This document shows positions 24,915 through 27,655 of a DNA stretch of 27,655 nt, piece by piece. Origin of the DNA: an uncultured Clostridia bacterium (lineage in GTDB: Bacteria; Bacillota; Clostridia; TANB77; CAG-508); NCBI GenBank assembly GCA_948805675.1, contig CAQIBN010000016.1, positions 1 to 27,655 on the forward strand. The letters are read 5' to 3'. Positions within the stretch are counted from its first letter, which is position 1, and every line of letters begins with the position of its first letter. Under the pieces are notes generated by a model, which was given only the letters and a program-made list of their open reading frames with translations, was not told where the DNA came from and searched no databases. A program made the position numbers and the translations under genes.

Positions 24915-25020
24915 TTTTTATAAAAATTTTTTTCAAATAAAACACCAAAATAACTTGTTACTTAATTAAACATTTTTGATATGTCAATACATATAAAAAA
25001 TGTAAAAATAGATGCAAAAA

Positions 25021-25047
25021 TTAAAAAGTCCAGTAAAATACTGCACT
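25021..25047 (-). terminator. Terminator after the small XRE regulator
   Basis: On the minus strand AGT-g-CAGTA pairs with TACTG-g-ACT around a two-base loop, followed by TTTTTAATTTTT. The hairpin begins at the stop codon of the XRE gene. Confidence 0.6.
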
Positions 25048-25247
25048 TATAACACTAATTTATACAATCTGTCTAACTCTACATCTAATACTCTAGCAAT
25101 TCTTATCATGATAAAAAATCCAGGTTCTTTTATTCCATTTTCTATATCACTTAAATGTCCTGCTGAAACATTTGCTCTTTTGCTTAAATCTCTAAGACTT
25201 AACCCTTTTTCTTTTCTTACTTCTTTTATTAAATATTCTATATACAC
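25047..25247 (-). CDS. Small XRE-family transcriptional regulator
   Basis: This 66-residue protein consists of little more than a Cro/C1-type helix-turn-helix: LIKEVRKEKGLSLRDLSKRA, then NVSAGHLSDIENGIKEPGF and IARVLDVELDRLYKL. It has no extra sensor domain. The likely start is GTG at 25245-25247 after AAGGTGAT. Its own target is unknown. A near-palindrome GTTTGCTAAAGCGAAC (minus strand, 25294-25309) lies upstream and could be an operator. The gene follows a 60-residue gene on the same strand. Confidence 0.88.
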   Translation of the reverse strand: MYIEYLIKEVRKEKGLSLRDLSKRANVSAGHLSDIENGIKEPGFFIMIRIARVLDVELDRLYKLVL

Positions 25248-25311
25248 AATATCACCTTAGTTTAGTATGCTAGTAATATTAAATCATATTATTTGTTCGC
25301 TTTAGCAAACA

Positions 25312-25494
25312 TTATATAAAAATATATTTCTTTTTTAATTCTTCAAAATTATACACATTTCCATGTGCTTCTAATGTTAATGCACTAAAAAAACCATTTT
25401 CCATTGCATACTTGTCCCATTCTTCTCTTGTCATGTTTTTATTTTTCCTTATTACTTTCTTAAATTCCTTCAAACTCTTTTTATAATAGTTCAT
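25312..25494 (-). CDS. Small uncharacterised protein (60 aa)
   Basis: I do not recognise a characterised family. The product has a basic N-terminal helix (KKSLKEFKKVIRKNKNM) and a TREEWDKYAMENGFFSALTLEAH segment like short hypothetical proteins found beside XRE regulators in Clostridia. ATG follows AGGTGATATT, almost the same leader as the XRE gene 65 bases downstream, which supports a real gene in the same unit. Confidence 0.65.
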   Translation of the reverse strand: MNYYKKSLKEFKKVIRKNKNMTREEWDKYAMENGFFSALTLEAHGNVYNFEELKKKYIFI

Positions 25495-26009
25495 AATATC
25501 ACCTACTTTAGTATTACTTATTATTGTTATTATTATACCATTTCACATTTATTATATATTATTAAATTATTTAATATTATTAGCAAGATAATTTTTATTT
25601 TTTATTTAATTTAGTATAAAAATATAGAATTTATAATTGTATTATAAAGTTATATAATAAACTTTATATGATATAATTTATTGTTTATCTAAAAATACCA
25701 TTAGTTTTTATTATTTGCAATATATAGTATTAAATTTATTTTCCTTCTTTGTTTATTTGTATAAAGTTACTTTCTTACATCTATTAAATACTGATAATAC
25801 TACAAAGTATCTATTTATCTTATCAAAACAAATTTCATTCTCATATCTTTTTTAATATCTTTCCTAGATTATATTTAATTAAACTAAATATAATTTACAA
25901 ATTATTTCCTATTTTAGTAGTACACTTATATTTGATATTTGTCTTTTATTATATTAATACTTGTTCTATTTTTTATTTTTATTAATATAATTTATTAGAG
26001 GTGTTGATT
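25495..26009. other. Gene-free AT-rich region
   Basis: No coding sequence, tRNA or terminator is recognised in this 515-base stretch. Base composition is extreme and simple A/T runs dominate. Confidence 0.6.
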
Positions 26010-26159
26010 ATGGAATCTATGATATTTTGTTTATTATTTGGTATTTTTTTAATGTTTATCCCTATTTATTTAGTTTTATCTAGAATAGCTAAATGTTTAG
26101 AAACATTTTTTTATAGTATTTCTAAAATATCTGTCAAAATAGACGAAAATTCATTATGA
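26010..26159 (+). CDS. Putative small membrane protein (49 aa)
   Basis: From an ATG preceded by AGAGGTG the frame encodes 49 residues: a hydrophobic first half (IFCLLFGIFLMFIPIYLVL) and a polar tail ending KIDENSL. It would be a single-pass membrane peptide. Support is limited to the ribosome binding site, a charged tail unlike random AT-rich sequence, and a terminator some 200 bases on. The function is unknown. Confidence 0.45.
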   Translation: MESMIFCLLFGIFLMFIPIYLVLSRIAKCLETFFYSISKISVKIDENSL

Positions 26160-26301
26160 AGTAAACATTGCACATTTACAAAAATAGAAATAATAAATTG
26201 AAATAAATACTTTTCTATTATTTTTGATGATTATTTATTTTTATTAATTGATTTAACATTATAATTACTTTGTTTAAATTATGTTACAATCTCTTTTTTA
26301 T

Positions 26302-26330
26302 TTGACACAATTAACTTTTTAATGTATAAT
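26302..26330 (+). promoter_or_regulatory. Perfect consensus sigma-A promoter
   Basis: TTGACA (26302-26307), exactly 17 bases and TATAAT (26325-26330). All core positions match. The expected transcript start is near 26337, only about 33 bases before a perfect terminator hairpin. Confidence 0.8.
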
Positions 26331-26336
26331 TTTAAG

Positions 26337-26404
26337 AATATAGATTTATGTAATCTTATTAATTTGTTTAACTAGTAATATTGAAAGATATTACTAGTTT
26401 TTTT
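26337..26404 (+). ncRNA. Putative short RNA (about 65 nt) between promoter and terminator
   Basis: A consensus promoter and a strong intrinsic terminator bracket a region too short for a gene; the only start-stop pair is ATG TAA. The predicted transcript is about 65 nucleotides, half of it terminator stem. It may be a small RNA, or a leader whose downstream gene is read on anti-termination, although no credible plus-strand gene follows. Confidence 0.4.
26370..26404 (+). terminator. Perfect intrinsic terminator
   Basis: AACTAGTAATAT (26370-26381) pairs with ATATTACTAGTT (26388-26399), 12 bp around a six-base loop, followed by five more T. Confidence 0.88.
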
Positions 26405-27009
26405 ATAACCTTTAATATTTCTCTAGTTAATTATTTTATTGTATTTTTCATATATCTGCTAATCACCCTTATACTATATTTTATGTTTTATATTACCGAT
26501 TTTAAAATAAATTTTATAACATTTCCTTATTTTCTAATCTATATAATTAATACCATTTATGTATCTAATTGTAGAAAAATATAACATTATAAAAATGTAG
26601 TTTAATATTTACTAAATAAAAATTTAAAAACTAGTTTTATACTAAAGTTAAAACCACTAAAACATAAAGTAGTATTGATATAATATTAATGTAAATTCCA
26701 TATATACTTTATTACATAATTTACTCTATAACTATGAGTATTTATTTACAGTTAATAATCATAAATGAGATAAAAACATTTATAGAAAGTTGTAAAAAAA
26801 TATATAAAGTTTTATTTATAGGAAATATTTCATTATTTAAAACATAATTTTACAGTATTACTATTTAACACCATTGATTCATACATGAAAATTATCAATC
26901 ATATGAAATGAAAAAATTTTCATTCACACAAATATGTAGAATAGTCTTACCACAATTAAAATACTTCAGTAAATAATTTAGATTTTGTATATTAGAATAA
27001 AATTGCAAA
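26405..27009. other. Gene-free AT-rich region
   Basis: Open frames here are hydrophobic AT-translation products without ribosome binding sites, and I do not call any. No RNA gene is recognised. Confidence 0.55.
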
Positions 27010-27050
27010 ATAAAAAACAGCAAGATAGTACAAAGTTCTGTCTTCTTGCT
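27010..27050 (-). terminator. Minus-strand intrinsic terminator
   Basis: On the minus strand AGCAAGA pairs with TCTTGCT (27019-27050), with further internal pairing, followed by GTTTTTTATTTT. It probably ends the transcript of the small gene at 27227-27397. Confidence 0.65.
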
Positions 27051-27226
27051 ATTTATGTATTTTAGATAATTTAACTCGATTATTCCAAAAGTAACATTCA
27101 AGCAAACTGAAACTCTGGAGTTGTTTCTTGTTCTTTGTAAATAGCTAAAAATATTACTTTGAGTTTAAAGTTCTTCTTACCACTTTTTAGTTATTGAAAA
27201 CTAAGTAGATAAAAAGTAGATAATTT

Positions 27227-27397
27227 TCACTGTAAGTTTTTCCCATATATACTCTTAGCATTTATAAACCCCAATATGTACATCTTTTTTGCTAAATTTA
27301 TATTTTCTTCTAACATACTATATTCTTTTTTATCAAATAGCTCCTTGTTTTCTTTTATTCTTTCCTTTACAATTTCTCCTACAATATTTTCTTTCAT
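27227..27397 (-). CDS. Small uncharacterised protein (56 aa)
   Basis: ATG at 27397 follows a full AGGAGG. The 56-residue product is charged and helical (ENIVGEIVKERIKENKELF, then KEYSMLEENINLAKKMYILG), unlike random translation. I do not recognise the family. It lies just downstream of a partial XRE gene on the same strand and before a terminator, so the two probably form a unit. Confidence 0.65.
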   Translation of the reverse strand: MKENIVGEIVKERIKENKELFDKKEYSMLEENINLAKKMYILGFINAKSIYGKNLQ

Positions 27398-27458
27398 TTG
27401 TATACCTCCTAAAAAATACTATATTTATTAATTAATCTATTAATCTTGTTACTTAATT

Positions 27459-27655
27459 CTATAGTTTTATATTTTGAATATCATAAACTTCTATATAAGT
27501 ATTTAAAGCTCTTTTTAGAAAGTTTACTTCGTTGTCAACGAAGTATATGTCACTTAGCTTTTTATCAAGTGCCTTAGCTATTTTTATAATCTTTAATATA
27601 CTAGGATTGCAATCCTTATTATTTTCTATCTCAGATAAATACGAAATAGATAATC
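27459..27655 (-). CDS. XRE-family regulator, C-terminal part (cut by window edge)
   Basis: The frame is open to the right edge and encodes 65 residues. They include the recognition part of a Cro/C1 helix-turn-helix (LSISYLSEIENNKDCNPS followed by KIIKIAKALDKKLSDIY) and a short C-terminal tail (FLKRALNTYIEVYDIQ). The start lies beyond the window. It resembles the small XRE protein at 25047 in architecture, but the sequences differ. Confidence 0.8.
   Translation of the reverse strand, partial: LSISYLSEIENNKDCNPSILKIIKIAKALDKKLSDIYFVDNEVNFLKRALNTYIEVYDIQNIKL

Noticed and set aside
26381..26584. Hydrophobic 67-residue open frame
   Set aside because: Its start lies inside the terminator hairpin and it lacks a ribosome binding site; its composition is that of translated AT-rich DNA.
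26895..27101. 68-residue minus-strand open frame
   Set aside because: It runs through the terminator at 27010-27050, has no ribosome binding site and no recognisable pattern.
1..27655. tRNA genes, CRISPR arrays, insertion sequences or phage genes
   Set aside because: No cloverleaf-like GC-rich segments, regularly spaced repeats, transposases or terminal inverted repeats were seen. The candidate decoding tRNA for CGG is therefore not in this window.

Overview
This 27.7-kb window comes from a very AT-rich, Gram-positive, endospore-forming member of the Clostridia, probably an uncultured gut-type lineage. The evidence is the gene order murA - divIB/ftsQ - DUF881 - sbp - ftsA - ftsZ - spoIIGA - sigE - sigG - ylmC, AAGGAGG-type ribosome binding sites, AGA as the main arginine codon, several TTG/GTG starts, and clear intrinsic terminators. 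The species assignment is inference.

Layout. Bases 1-412 have no gene but carry two tandem sigma-A promoters firing out of the left edge, possibly towards an rRNA operon. Bases 413-12725 (minus strand) hold the cell-wall/division cluster followed by the sporulation sigma cluster, with a MazG-type gene upstream of murA. A short-chain dehydrogenase (12898-13791, plus) stands alone. Next are topB and an HD-domain gene (minus), then clpE-pgsA (plus). On the minus strand follow a BofC-like gene, comEC and a secreted SH3/NlpC-P60 hydrolase. From 25 kb on the DNA is gene-poor and holds small genes (two XRE regulators, two or three tiny proteins), plus a consensus promoter followed almost at once by a terminator.

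Main discovery. Four genes (ylmC, sigE, spoIIGA, comEC) are each broken in the normal reading frame, comEC three times. Every one of the six breaks is an in-frame CGG codon. Omitting one base, the C of CGG, restores the family sequence each time, and the next codon is then GGN, a glycine, at family-conserved positions in most cases. These six are the only in-frame CGG codons in any gene here. CGG is never needed as arginine, whereas CGA, CGC and CGT are read normally as arginine in neighbouring genes. I infer that CGG in this organism is a +1 frameshift signal, or that CGGN is a quadruplet glycine codon, rather than six independent mutations or sequencing errors. The recoded genes all belong to sporulation or DNA uptake; the pro-sigma-E processing protease SpoIIGA and its substrate SigE both need the event. 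The division, wall-synthesis, protease and lipid genes contain none.

Other points: the sigG ribosome binding site lies in a perfect 15-bp hairpin, DUF881 genes are arranged as a tandem A-B-A-B set, and a perfect palindrome overlaps the -10 element of the MazG-type gene.
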